A stretch of DNA of 64,000 bases from Thiosulfativibrio zosterae (GTDB taxonomy: Bacteria; Pseudomonadota; Gammaproteobacteria; Thiomicrospirales; Thiomicrospiraceae). Below the pieces are notes generated by a model, which saw nothing but the letters and a program-made list of their open reading frames with translations, did no database searches and was not told where the DNA came from. Positions 9,902 to 18,509 of this stretch are shown here, piece by piece. Positions within the stretch are counted from its first letter, which is position 1; each line of letters opens with the position of its first letter. The translations under genes and the position numbers were made by a program. The stretch covers positions 1,533,501 to 1,597,500 of the forward strand of contig NZ_AP021888.1 of assembly GCF_011398155.1 (NCBI RefSeq), in the 5' to 3' direction.

Positions 9902-10710
9902 TAGGCTTGAACCCAATACCACAATAAATAAAACATGGGCATGGCAATCATTAAGCTATCAACTCGATCCAGCATACCCCCGTGACCCGGAAAAATGACA
10001 CCGCTATCCTTTATCGCTGCTTGACGCTTCAGTAGACTTTCGTACAGATCACCCACCACAGAAAATAAGGCAATTGCCGCCATTGCTAAGGCCATCCAAA
10101 CATAAGAAATATGCAATTGCGGTGTTAACAATTGCAATCCTACCCAAGCAATCACAAACGACAACAAAAAGCCACCCACGACACCTTCCCAAGTTTTACC
10201 TGGACTGACATAAACAGCCAGCTTGTGCTTACCAAACTTTTTACCACTAAAGTAGGCGCCTGTGTCAATTGACCAAACCACAAACATACTAAAGAGCAAG
10301 AGCAGAGGGCTAAAAACCTCACGGAAATCGATTAGAACTTTGGAAAATAAAAAGATTGAAACTAACCCCAATAGTAAAATTAAGGCTCGAGAAGTTAACA
10401 AGGGTTGGCCTTGAGTTTTTTGATAGCGAACCACTGTAAAAAACATCCAAATGGCTGATAGAGCCGTTAACAACTCTAATCCAGAAAAACTTAAAAAAGG
10501 TAAAAGAAACCAAGTTAATAGCGTTACTAATATACTGTATTGAATTTTTTGAGCTATTTTTAAACCACTTGCAAACCCTGCCCATTCCCAAGCCGCCACG
10601 GCTGTTGCCAACAGAACAAACCCTTGCCAAACCAAAGCATTGGCTTTAAACAGTAAGATTCCAACAACACTCGCCAAAATAATGGCCGTAATGACTCTAG
10701 TTTTTAACAT
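9901..10710 (-). CDS. cdsA: Phosphatidate cytidylyltransferase
   Basis: Integral membrane enzyme that makes CDP-diacylglycerol from phosphatidate and CTP, the branch point of phospholipid synthesis. About eight hydrophobic segments are visible, with the C-terminal signature KRQAAIKDSGVIFPGHGGML-DRVD typical of CDP-DAG synthases and upstream SPGKTWEG. The start MLKTRVITAIIL at 10710 matches the family N-terminus and overlaps the uppS end by 14 bases; the longer reading to 10791 would add 27 non-conserved residues. Length 269 residues. Confidence 0.94.
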   Translation of the reverse strand: MLKTRVITAIILASVVGILLFKANALVWQGFVLLATAVAAWEWAGFASGLKIAQKIQYSILVTLLTWFLLPFLSFSGLELLTALSAIWMFFTVVRYQKTQGQPLLTSRALILLLGLVSIFLFSKVLIDFREVFSPLLLLFSMFVVWSIDTGAYFSGKKFGKHKLAVYVSPGKTWEGVVGGFLLSFVIAWVGLQLLTPQLHISYVWMALAMAAIALFSVVGDLYESLLKRQAAIKDSGVIFPGHGGMLDRVDSLMIAMPMFYLLWYWVQA

Positions 10711-11437
10711 CTGCAACCTGTTCACTGGTTTGCCCGAAACGACGCTCGCGGCTTTTAAAAGAAGCGACTGCTCTATCCATAGACTGCTCATCTATTTCTG
10801 GCCAAAGCTCATCTGTAAAATAAAACTCAGCGTACGCCATTTGCCAAATTAAAAAATTGCTGATGCGCTGCTCTCCGCCGGTGCGTATCAACAAATCAGG
10901 CTCGGGCAAATCTGCCAAACAGACGCTTGCACTCAAATCAGCTTCCGTCATTTCAGCAACGCTTTTGGTTGGGTTATTTTGCTGCCAATGATGCACCGCA
11001 TTCACAATATCCCAACGACCACCATAGTTGGCTGCAATGGTTAAGGTTAAACCGGTATTCTGCGCGGTTAGAGCTTCGGCTAAGTCAATATGGGTTTGAA
11101 TGGCTTCATTAAATGGACTTCTATCTCCAATAATGCGTAACCGAACATTATTTTCATTTAAAAGTTCAACTTCTTTTTGGAGCGCCTTCAAAAAAAGTTT
11201 CATCAACTGTGAAACCTCTTCCGCGGGTCTTTTCCAGTTTTCGGTACTGAATGCAAATAAGGTTAGCGCATCAATTTGGTGATTGGCACAATAAGAAACC
11301 ACTCTTTTAACCGCTGAAAGTCCACGCTGATGCCCTACAAATCTTGGCAAAAATCGCTTTTTAGCCCAACGACCGTTACCATCCATAATAATGGCAATAT
11401 GGCGTGGCATATTTTGACTGATATTTTCTTTAGACAA
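10697..11437 (-). CDS. uppS: Undecaprenyl diphosphate synthase
   Basis: cis-Prenyltransferase that builds the C55 lipid carrier for peptidoglycan and O-antigen. The 246-residue protein has the HIAIIMDGNGRWAKKR active-site motif (catalytic Asp), the FSTENWKRP helix and the C-terminal RTGGEQRISNFLIWQMAYAE motif. The start is TTG, supported by AAGGG six bases upstream; an in-frame ATG nine codons later lacks a comparable site. It is the first gene of the envelope operon. In E. coli dxr lies between frr and uppS; here that gap is only 165 bases and holds a terminator. Confidence 0.94.
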   Translation of the reverse strand: MSKENISQNMPRHIAIIMDGNGRWAKKRFLPRFVGHQRGLSAVKRVVSYCANHQIDALTLFAFSTENWKRPAEEVSQLMKLFLKALQKEVELLNENNVRLRIIGDRSPFNEAIQTHIDLAEALTAQNTGLTLTIAANYGGRWDIVNAVHHWQQNNPTKSVAEMTEADLSASVCLADLPEPDLLIRTGGEQRISNFLIWQMAYAEFYFTDELWPEIDEQSMDRAVASFKSRERRFGQTSEQVADVKN

Positions 11438-11521
11438 ATCAATCCCTTAAGCTTTTATGGAAATAAATCTAACAGCATTCAACGCAATTACACTGGAAAG
11501 TACTGCATAATTTGCACAAAC

Positions 11522-11557
11522 AAAAACGGCCCGAAATAGTTAAACTTCAGGCCGTTT
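11522..11557 (-). terminator. Rho-independent terminator after frr
   Basis: Arms AAACGGCC (11524-11531) and GGCCGTTT (11550-11557) form a stem; on the minus strand it ends in a T-run. It lies between the frr stop and uppS, so pyrH-frr transcription probably ends before the envelope operon. Confidence 0.8.
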
Positions 11558-11602
11558 AATAACCTAGCACACAATTATGCCATACTAGGCAAGCATTTAC
11601 GC

Positions 11603-12160
11603 TTAGATTTCGAGTAAAGTTTTTTCTTTTTCAGCCAATAACTCATCCACCTTAGCGGTAAATGCATCGGTTATTTTTTGAATGCCATCTTCCGCTTGGC
11701 GCAACTCATCATCGGTAATTTCTTTTTCTTTATTCAAGGCCTTAAAATCGCCATTAGCATCACGACGAATATTGCGAATCGCAACCTTAGCTTGTTCTGC
11801 CTCAGTGCGAGCGACCTTAACAAATTCACGACGACGCTCTTCCGTTAAGGGCGGCATAGGAATGCGAATTAAATTTCCAGAAGTCGCTGGATTAATACCC
11901 AAGTCAGACATCATAATCGCTTTTTCAACCTTGGCAATCATCGGATGCTCCCAAGGCTGAACCGTTAGGGTACGGGCATCTTCCACATTAATATTAGCAA
12001 CTTGGCTAATAGGCACTTCTGTACCGTAATAATCCACCTTAACAGAATCCAAAATACTCGGATGAGCACGCCCCGTTCTTATTTTGGCAAAATTCACTTC
12101 TAAACTTTCGACAGACTTAGCCATTCTGGCTTTAGCATCTTCACGAATATCATTGAGCAT
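11603..12160 (-). CDS. frr: Ribosome recycling factor
   Basis: With EF-G, splits post-termination ribosomes. The 185-residue start [20 protein letters not shown] matches the family, has GGAGGAG seven bases upstream and sits one base after the pyrH stop; a longer in-frame reading to 12268 runs into pyrH and is rejected. Conserved [11 protein letters not shown] and VQPWEHPMI are visible. Followed by a terminator. Confidence 0.97.
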   Translation of the reverse strand: MLNDIREDAKARMAKSVESLEVNFAKIRTGRAHPSILDSVKVDYYGTEVPISQVANINVEDARTLTVQPWEHPMIAKVEKAIMMSDLGINPATSGNLIRIPMPPLTEERRREFVKVARTEAEQAKVAIRNIRRDANGDFKALNKEKEITDDELRQAEDGIQKITDAFTAKVDELLAEKEKTLLEI

Positions 12161-12161
12161 T

Positions 12162-12881
12162 TTATTCTCCTCCAGAAACCAGGGTGCCTTCGGCTTCCCC
12201 TTTGACAATTCTAATGACGGCATCTTTTTTAAACATATCAAAAACACGAATGGGCATACGATGTTCACGACACAATACGAAAGCCGTCATATCCATAACT
12301 TGTAAGTTTTTTTGTATCACTTCATCGTATGATAAAAATTCATAGCGTGTAGCCGTTGGATTCTTCTTTGGATCTGCTGTGTAGATACCATCGACTTTAG
12401 TGGCTTTTAATACAATGTCTGCATCAATTTCAATACCACGCAATGCGGCTGCTGTGTCGGTGGTGAAAAATGGACTACCCGTTCCGGCTGCAAACAAAGC
12501 AATTTTACCTTGCTCTAATTGCTTTTTAACATGATTAGCATTAAAGCCATGCGAAACACCTTCAATCGACATTGCTGAAAATACGGTTGCATGCATACCC
12601 ATATCTTCAATCACATCGCGTAATGCCAACGCATTAATCACGGTTGCCATCATACCCATATGGTCGCCAGTGGTTCTTTGAATGCCTGCACCCTGAATTT
12701 GTGCGCCACGGAAAATATTCCCGCCGCCCACAACAATACCAACTTCAACACCTAGGTCGTGCAATGCTTTAACTTCTGCCACAACTTGACGCAAAGTTTG
12801 AGCGTCTAAACCAAAATCCGCTGACCCCATCAAGGCTTCACCACTAAATTTAAGCAATACGCGTTGATACTTTAAAGCCAT
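12162..12881 (-). CDS. pyrH: UMP kinase
   Basis: Hexameric kinase converting UMP to UDP, the entry to UTP/CTP synthesis. The 239-residue protein shows the amino-acid-kinase fold motifs [25 protein letters not shown] and [22 protein letters not shown] lies six bases before the ATG. Order rpsB-tsf-pyrH-frr is the conserved bacterial arrangement, but a terminator separates tsf from pyrH here. Confidence 0.97.
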   Translation of the reverse strand: MALKYQRVLLKFSGEALMGSADFGLDAQTLRQVVAEVKALHDLGVEVGIVVGGGNIFRGAQIQGAGIQRTTGDHMGMMATVINALALRDVIEDMGMHATVFSAMSIEGVSHGFNANHVKKQLEQGKIALFAAGTGSPFFTTDTAAALRGIEIDADIVLKATKVDGIYTADPKKNPTATRYEFLSYDEVIQKNLQVMDMTAFVLCREHRMPIRVFDMFKKDAVIRIVKGEAEGTLVSGGE

Positions 12882-12991
12882 GTTAAACCTCTTTTAAAAC
12901 TTAAACGATCATTGGATACTTTGTAAAAACCAATTGAGAACAACTCTAGTCAAAACCGTCTTTTAGAAAATATCTGCAAATCTTATATACA

Positions 12992-13028
12992 AAAAAGCCA
13001 TGGCACACAAAACATACCATGGCTTTTT
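12992..13028 (-). terminator. Terminator after tsf
   Basis: Arms AAAAAGCCATGG (12992-13003) and CCATGGCTTTTT (13017-13028) form a 12-bp stem with a 13-base loop and T-run, placed 15 bases past the tsf stop. Nearly symmetrical, so it could work in both directions. Confidence 0.88.
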
Positions 13029-13042
13029 ATCATAACAACAAA

Positions 13043-13930
13043 TTAACCTTTTTGAGCCGCAGCTGCCGCAGCCGCTACTTCATCAGCAAAGTTAGTTTGT
13101 TCAATCACAATACCCTCACCCACTTCTAAACGAATGAAACCTTTACAAGCTGCATTGTTAGACTTAAGCAATTTTTCAACTGTTTGATCTGGATCTTTAA
13201 TGAAAGACTGACCTAACAAAGTAATGTCTTGAAGGTATTTACGCATACGCCCTTCAATCATTTTCTCAATGATTTCCATTGGCTTGCCAGATTCTTGAGC
13301 TTGTTCGATTTGGAACTTGCGCTCTTTTTCTAAGACTTCAGGATCTACCTCATCAGAAGACAAGGCTTGTGGCTTAGAAGCCGCAACATGCATCGCTAAA
13401 TCACGAGATAAAGCTTCATCTCCACCCTCTAAACTGACCACAACACCAATTTTTTCACCGTGTTGATATTGACCAATCTGACCAGAAGTTTCGACTAACT
13501 CCATGCGACGAACCGCCATGTTTTCACCGATACGAGCAATCATTTCACGACGAGTTTGATCAATTGTCTTACCAGAAGCCATTTTTTCGTTCATTAAACT
13601 TTCGATGTCTAGATTGCCAGTTGCTAAAGCAATCGCAGCGATTTCGTTTGCAAAGTTTTTAAATTCATCACCCTTAGCAACGAAATCTGTTTCACAGTTA
13701 ACTTCTGCAATGATTGCTTTTTTCTTGTCATCAGAAACTGCAATTGCAATGACACCTTCTGCAGCAACACGGCCTGCTTTTTTATCAGCGCTTGCCATAC
13801 CTTTTTTGCGAAGAAACTCAATCGCCGCTTCCATATCACCGTCAACTTCTGCCAACGCTTTTTTACAATCCATCATACCTGCGCCAGTCATTTCGCGCAG
13901 TTCTTTAACCATACCAGCTGTAATTGCCAT
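13043..13930 (-). CDS. tsf: Translation elongation factor Ts
   Basis: Nucleotide exchange factor for EF-Tu. The start MAITAGMVKELREMTGAGMM at 13930 is the family N-terminus and has AAGGA about ten bases upstream; 14 extra in-frame codons to 13972 are rejected because they enter the rpsB-tsf terminator structure. The conserved MDCKKALAE and NCETDFVAK are present. Length 295 residues. A terminator-like switch lies between rpsB and this gene and may set the S2:EF-Ts ratio. Confidence 0.97.
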   Translation of the reverse strand: MAITAGMVKELREMTGAGMMDCKKALAEVDGDMEAAIEFLRKKGMASADKKAGRVAAEGVIAIAVSDDKKKAIIAEVNCETDFVAKGDEFKNFANEIAAIALATGNLDIESLMNEKMASGKTIDQTRREMIARIGENMAVRRMELVETSGQIGQYQHGEKIGVVVSLEGGDEALSRDLAMHVAASKPQALSSDEVDPEVLEKERKFQIEQAQESGKPMEIIEKMIEGRMRKYLQDITLLGQSFIKDPDQTVEKLLKSNNAACKGFIRLEVGEGIVIEQTNFADEVAAAAAAAQKG

Positions 13931-13962
13931 GTTGTTAATGTCCTTGTCGTTATCTTGATAAT

Positions 13963-14001
13963 CTAAAAACAAAAAGGCCCGGTTTTTGACCAGGCCTGGT
14001 T
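13963..14001 (-). terminator. Terminator/palindrome pair between rpsB and tsf (possible attenuator)
   Basis: In the rpsB-tsf transcript AGGCCUGGU (13997-13989) can pair with ACCGGGCCU (13983-13975) around a five-base loop, followed by a T-rich tract: a classic terminator. The same AGGCCUGGU is the right half of the dispersed palindrome ACCAGGCCTGGT (13989-14000), which can fold on itself instead. The two hairpins exclude each other. Partial readthrough must occur for tsf to be made from the rpsB promoter. Confidence 0.7.
13988..14001. repeat. AACCAGGCCTGGTT motif, copy between rpsB and tsf
   Basis: GACCAGGCCTGGTT: exact 10-bp core at 13990-13999, first base of the 14-mer differs. Its left part doubles as one arm of the rpsB-tsf terminator. 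Confidence 0.9.
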
Positions 14002-14014
14002 CAAATATCTAAAC

Positions 14015-14755
14015 TTATTCTGCTTTTTCTGCTTCTACGAAGTCATCACCTTCAACAGTAGCACCTGTTGTAATGGTTGATTTGCCTTCGTTTACTGCTG
14101 CTGCAACGGCAGACAAGTATAAAGTGATGGCACGAATCGCATCATCGTTACCAGGAATAACATAATCTAATCCCATAGGGTCGTTATTAGTATCGACAAC
14201 ACCAACCACTGGAATACCTAAGTTTTTAGCTTCTTGAATAGCAATTTTTTCATTTCCTGTGTCGATAATGAAAATAGCATCTGGCATAGCGCGCATATCT
14301 TTGATACCGCCCAAAGAAAGCTCTAACTTAGCTTTTTGACGCGTTAACATCAAAGCTTCTTTTTTGGTGATTTTTTCAAAAGTACCATCTTGTTCCATAG
14401 TCTCAAGTTCTTTTAAACGCTTGATAGACTGTTTGATGGTTTTGAAGTTAGTCAACATACCACCCAACCAACGGTAGTCAACATAAGGCATGCCGCAGCT
14501 TTTAGCGAATTCAGCAACCAATGGACCTGCAGCTTTCTTAGTTCCAACAAAAAGGACACTGCCTTTTTTAGCTGCAACGCCACCTAAAAAGTTCAACGCG
14601 TCGTTAAACATAGGTAGTGTTTTTTCTAGGTTGATGATATGAATTTTGTTTCTTGCACCATAGATGTACTGAGACATCTTTGGGTTCCAATAACGCGTTT
14701 GGTGACCGAAGTGAACACCGGCTTCTAGCATTTCACGCATAGTGACTTTTGCCAT
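14015..14755 (-). CDS. rpsB: Ribosomal protein S2
   Basis: Small-subunit protein S2. The 246-residue sequence starting [20 protein letters not shown] matches the family; GGAGA lies eight bases before this ATG, and the 59 upstream in-frame codons are the mRNA leader, not protein. FVGTKKAA and [13 protein letters not shown] are typical. Transcribed from a strong promoter near 14904-14932, leaving a leader of about 140 bases; in E. coli S2 represses its own rpsB-tsf mRNA through the leader, so the same is likely here. Confidence 0.97.
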   Translation of the reverse strand: MAKVTMREMLEAGVHFGHQTRYWNPKMSQYIYGARNKIHIINLEKTLPMFNDALNFLGGVAAKKGSVLFVGTKKAAGPLVAEFAKSCGMPYVDYRWLGGMLTNFKTIKQSIKRLKELETMEQDGTFEKITKKEALMLTRQKAKLELSLGGIKDMRAMPDAIFIIDTGNEKIAIQEAKNLGIPVVGVVDTNNDPMGLDYVIPGNDDAIRAITLYLSAVAAAVNEGKSTITTGATVEGDDFVEAEKAE

Positions 14756-14897
14756 GATTTTTTCTCCAATAGTTGGGTTATGCCTCCGCTTATCCCAAAA
14801 AACGAACTTTAAAAAGACTAACTTCTTAAAGCACCCCGTTTGATGTGCCGACAAGCGTGTGGATTTTTTGTTAAAATTAGCTCTCATTTGAGAAAGC
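14756..14897 (-). promoter_or_regulatory. rpsB mRNA leader, probable S2 autoregulation site
   Basis: About 140 untranslated bases between the inferred transcription start and the rpsB ATG, rich in short complementary segments (for example GGGGTGCTTTAAGAAG and CTTTTTAAAG). S2-mediated autogenous control through the leader is established in E. coli and reported as conserved in gammaproteobacteria. I infer it here from position and length; the exact fold was not computed. Confidence 0.45.
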
Positions 14898-14903
14898 GGC
14901 GCA

Positions 14904-14932
14904 TTTATATCATAATTTAGCCAAAATAACAA
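14904..14932 (-). promoter_or_regulatory. rpsB promoter (sigma70, extended -10)
   Basis: On the minus strand TTGTTA, a 17-base spacer, then TATAAA with TGA just upstream (extended -10). The following discriminator TGCGCCGC is GC-rich, a hallmark of promoters inhibited by ppGpp/DksA. Confidence 0.75.
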
Positions 14933-14962
14933 TCATCACCATTCAATTTAATGAATGCATAA

Positions 14963-14989
14963 CAACTGACGACTTGTTACAGTCAGTTG
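14963..14989 (+). other. Hairpin upstream of map
   Basis: CAACTGAC (14963-14970) and GTCAGTTG (14982-14989) form an 8-bp stem around an 11-base loop, 18 bases before the map start. A second short palindrome, CATTCAATTTAATGAATG, lies at 14940-14957. Either could be an operator or an mRNA 5' structure; function unknown. Confidence 0.5.
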
Positions 14990-15007
14990 GGTAGTAACGA
15001 GAAGCAC

Positions 15008-15799
15008 ATGACCATTAAAATCAAAACAGCCGAACAAATCGAAAAAATGCGTGTCGCGGGCAAATTGGCCGGCGAAGTCCTTAGCATGATAGAACCCTAT
15101 GTCAAAGCTGGCGTATCAACGGGCGAACTAAATGATATCGCACATGATTACATGGTAAATGTTCAAGGCACCATTCCTGCCACTTTAAACTATCGCGGAT
15201 TTCCGGCGTCTAGCTGCATATCTATCAACCAAGTGGTTTGCCATGGTATCCCTGATCCAAATAAAATCCTTAAAGACGGCGACATCGTTAATATAGACAT
15301 TACAGTGATTAAAGATGGTTATCACGGTGACTCAAGTCGCATGTTTGAAATTGGTCAAGTTAAACCTTACGCCCATCGCTTATGCCAGGTAGCACTAGAA
15401 TGTATGTGGCTTGGTATAGAACAAGTCAAGCCTGGCGCGACCTTATATGATGTTGCTCTAGCCATCGAAACCCATGCTCATAAAAACAATTATTCTGTAG
15501 TTGAAGAATATTGCGGCCATGGCATAGGCGCAGATTTTCATGAAGAACCTCAGGTTCTGCATTACGCCTCACCAGACTTAAAATCTATTGTTTTAAAAGA
15601 AGGGATGATTTTTACCATAGAGCCCATGATCAACATGGGGAAAGCAGGCGTTAAGGTTTTAGGCGATAATTGGACAGTGGTCACTAAAGATCGCAAGCTT
15701 TCCGCGCAATGGGAACACACTTTATTAGTAACCGCGAATGGCTACGAAGCGCTTACTTTAAGAGACCAAGAAACGCCAGTACTTCCGGGTCAAGCATGA
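15008..15799 (+). CDS. map: Methionine aminopeptidase, type I
   Basis: Removes the initiator methionine from nascent proteins; dinuclear metal enzyme. I chose the ATG at 15008 (MTIKIKTAEQIEKMRVAGKL), the family N-terminus, over an upstream in-frame codon. Metal ligands lie in VNIDITVIKDGYHGDSSRMF, GHGIG..FHEEP, TIEPM and WEHTLLV. Length 263 residues. Divergent from rpsB, and its stop overlaps the glnD start (ATGA), as in many gammaproteobacteria. Confidence 0.97.
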   Translation: MTIKIKTAEQIEKMRVAGKLAGEVLSMIEPYVKAGVSTGELNDIAHDYMVNVQGTIPATLNYRGFPASSCISINQVVCHGIPDPNKILKDGDIVNIDITVIKDGYHGDSSRMFEIGQVKPYAHRLCQVALECMWLGIEQVKPGATLYDVALAIETHAHKNNYSVVEEYCGHGIGADFHEEPQVLHYASPDLKSIVLKEGMIFTIEPMINMGKAGVKVLGDNWTVVTKDRKLSAQWEHTLLVTANGYEALTLRDQETPVLPGQA

Positions 15800-18465
15800 C
15801 AGACATAATTAAGGACTCAACACCTTCTTCAACTCCTTTTCCTGCGCTCAGTAATTTTGTTTTATTGTTGCAAAAACAAGACATGAATGAGGCCTTGAAA
15901 GTTGGCCGAAAACTTCTAAAAGCCTTTAATGAGCAGCAATTCCAAAACTTTGATGCACACACCAGTGTTGAGCTCCTTATTCAAGAGCGCACATCGTTTG
16001 TTGACCAATTGCTCAAGAAGATTTGGAAACATTTTATTCCCGTTACTGCCCAAAGCGAAGTTTCACTGATTGCAGTTGGGGGTTACGGACGCAAAGAGTT
16101 GCAGCCTTTTTCGGATATAGACATTTTATTAATCTCAGAGCAATGTACCGAGCTTGAAGAACCTTTTTCTAAATTGGTTACCTTTTTATGGGACATTGGC
16201 TTCAAAGTGGGTCATGCCATTCGAAGCTTTCAAGAAACCATCGACGCCGCTAAAGAAGATGTTGCGACGGCTACCAACCTTCTAGAGTCGCGCTGGCTGA
16301 GTGGTAACTATGAGCATTTTCAAAAATTACAAATGCTGTGGCGCTCTAAAAAGTTTTGGCCCAGCGAAGAATTTTATAACGCTAAAGTTGCTGAGCAAAA
16401 TCAACGCCACAAACGCTTTAATGACGCCTTCTATCAACTTGAACCTAATATCAAAGAAAGCCCTGGTGGCTTGCGTGACTTACACACCTTGCTCTGGGTA
16501 GCCAAAAGACATTTTGGGGCAGACTCGTTGCAAGAACTGGTCGGCCGCTCGTTTATCAGCACCGAAGAATATCAAGAAATTAAATCGGCTTATTTATTTC
16601 TAAATCGCATTCGCTTTACTCTGCATCGCCTAAAAAACCGTTTAGAAGACCGCCTATTGTTTGACAACCAACAACAAGTAGCCCATGCACTCGGTTACAT
16701 TGAAAACGATGAACGCAAAGCGGTCGAACACTTTATGAGTCGCTATTATCAAAATGTCAGCATCATTGCCAAACTCAATGAAATTTTGCTGCAACATTTT
16801 AATGAAGAAATCTTCAATCAAGGTAAACCTGTCATCACCGAAATTAACCCTAGGTTTCAAATCGTTAATGACTATCTTGATGTACAACAAGACAACCTAT
16901 TTCAAAAAAACCCAACCGCTTTATTAGAAATTTTTATCATTCTTGAAAACTACACCCATGTTATCAAAGGTATTCGCTCAAGAACCATACGCTTAATTCG
17001 CACTCATTTGTATTTGATTGACGAACAATTTCGTAAAGACCCCATTAACAAAGCTTTATTCATTGAAATATTTCGTCAACCCAAAGGAGTTCACGCAGCC
17101 ATCCAACGCATGCACAGTTATGGAATATTAGGCGCCTATTTGCCAGTATTTCAAAAAGTCTGTGGCTTGATGCAATTTAATATTTTTCACGCCTATACGG
17201 TTGATGAGCATACTATTTTGGTGATTCGCCATTTGCGTCGATTCTTTGTAGATGATTATGCCTATGAATACCCAACAGCTCATCAAGTGGCTAAAAATCT
17301 CTGCAAACCAGAAATTTTGATTTTATCTGGACTGTTTCACGACATTGCCAAAGGTCGAGGCGGCTCACATGAAGTTTTAGGCGCTGAAGATGCCAAACAA
17401 TTTAGCACCTGTCACAACCTAACTCAAAAAGACAGTGACCTCCTAAGCTGGTTGGTTTTAAAGCATTTAGATTTCTCATCAGTTGCACAACGCAAAGATT
17501 TATCAGACCCAGAGGTCATTCAATCCTTTGCAAAACTGGTTGGTTCGCAAGAACGTTTAGACTATCTATATTTATTAACAGTCGCAGATGTATTATCGAC
17601 CTCAAAAGAAGTTTGGAATGAATGGAAAAATTCTTTATTTTTGCAGCTCTACAATGCCACTTCTAAAGCACTTGATAAAGCCGATACCATCCCTAAAGAT
17701 CGAAAAAAATTAGCCCTTTATAACCAAGAAAAAGCCAAAGATATTTTGATGCAACGCAACATCACCTCACAGGATTTTCAATGGTTTTGGGAAGATTTTG
17801 CCACAACCCATTTCTTTACTCAGCAGTCTGCTCGAGAAATTGCGCGCATGACTAAACTGCTCTACACACAAAACCCACAAGAAATCTATATACACATTGA
17901 AGCCAAAACCCAAAAAGGCGCCTCAGAACTCATTATTTTAATGCCTGGCAGAGATTATCTTTTTGCCCACTTTACTCACATTCTTGAACAGCTAAACCTC
18001 AACATTGTGGAAGCTAAACTTTATACAGGCAATGAAAATATCTCATTGGTCTTGGTGTACTTTCTCGATACCGCTCATAACCCTGTTACAGATGAAAACA
18101 TTTTAAAACAAATTCAAGAAACTCTAGAAAACGGACTTAAACAAGAAGTCCCCTCCAAAACCATCAGTAAAGCGCTCAATCGTAGAATTAGATGCTTTGA
18201 CACACCCACCGAAATTGTATTTGCACAACTTAACAGCAAATGGACAGAGCTGACCATCAACACCAAAGACATCCCTGGACTACTGGCTAAAATTGCGCAA
18301 GCATTTAAAAAATGCAAAGTACGCGTGCATGATGCTAAGATTCACACCATTGGGGAAAAAGCAGAGGATGTGTTTTTAATCAGCAACCTCAACAACGAAG
18401 CGCTTGAAGATGAGAAAATGCAATTACTACTGAAAGAAGAACTCTTAACCGCTATAGAATGCTGA
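15796..18465 (+). CDS. glnD: Bifunctional PII uridylyltransferase/uridylyl-removing enzyme
   Basis: Main nitrogen sensor: adds UMP to PII proteins when glutamine is low and removes it when high, controlling glutamine synthetase and NtrBC. The 889 residues match E. coli GlnD (890). In order: nucleotidyltransferase domain with GGYGRKELQPFSDIDIL (about 95-111), a helical linker, an HD domain with GLFHDIAKGRGGSHEVLG for UMP removal, and two C-terminal ACT domains that bind glutamine. The start at 15796 overlaps the map stop by four bases (ATGA), so the longer frame inside map is rejected. Confidence 0.97.
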   Translation: MTDIIKDSTPSSTPFPALSNFVLLLQKQDMNEALKVGRKLLKAFNEQQFQNFDAHTSVELLIQERTSFVDQLLKKIWKHFIPVTAQSEVSLIAVGGYGRKELQPFSDIDILLISEQCTELEEPFSKLVTFLWDIGFKVGHAIRSFQETIDAAKEDVATATNLLESRWLSGNYEHFQKLQMLWRSKKFWPSEEFYNAKVAEQNQRHKRFNDAFYQLEPNIKESPGGLRDLHTLLWVAKRHFGADSLQELVGRSFISTEEYQEIKSAYLFLNRIRFTLHRLKNRLEDRLLFDNQQQVAHALGYIENDERKAVEHFMSRYYQNVSIIAKLNEILLQHFNEEIFNQGKPVITEINPRFQIVNDYLDVQQDNLFQKNPTALLEIFIILENYTHVIKGIRSRTIRLIRTHLYLIDEQFRKDPINKALFIEIFRQPKGVHAAIQRMHSYGILGAYLPVFQKVCGLMQFNIFHAYTVDEHTILVIRHLRRFFVDDYAYEYPTAHQVAKNLCKPEILILSGLFHDIAKGRGGSHEVLGAEDAKQFSTCHNLTQKDSDLLSWLVLKHLDFSSVAQRKDLSDPEVIQSFAKLVGSQERLDYLYLLTVADVLSTSKEVWNEWKNSLFLQLYNATSKALDKADTIPKDRKKLALYNQEKAKDILMQRNITSQDFQWFWEDFATTHFFTQQSAREIARMTKLLYTQNPQEIYIHIEAKTQKGASELIILMPGRDYLFAHFTHILEQLNLNIVEAKLYTGNENISLVLVYFLDTAHNPVTDENILKQIQETLENGLKQEVPSKTISKALNRRIRCFDTPTEIVFAQLNSKWTELTINTKDIPGLLAKIAQAFKKCKVRVHDAKIHTIGEKAEDVFLISNLNNEALEDEKMQLLLKEELLTAIEC

Positions 18466-18509
18466 CTTCTAAACAACTTAAATTACAATTTTTTGGATAT
18501 TAAAAATAA

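Noticed and set aside
10319-10630. Open frame of 103 codons inside cdsA
   Set aside because: A second frame on the same strand as a clearly conserved membrane protein; no homology motif or start site.
14756-14932. 59-residue N-terminal extension of S2
   Set aside because: Absent from the family, covers the promoter and leader, and the internal ATG at 14755 has a good ribosome-binding site.
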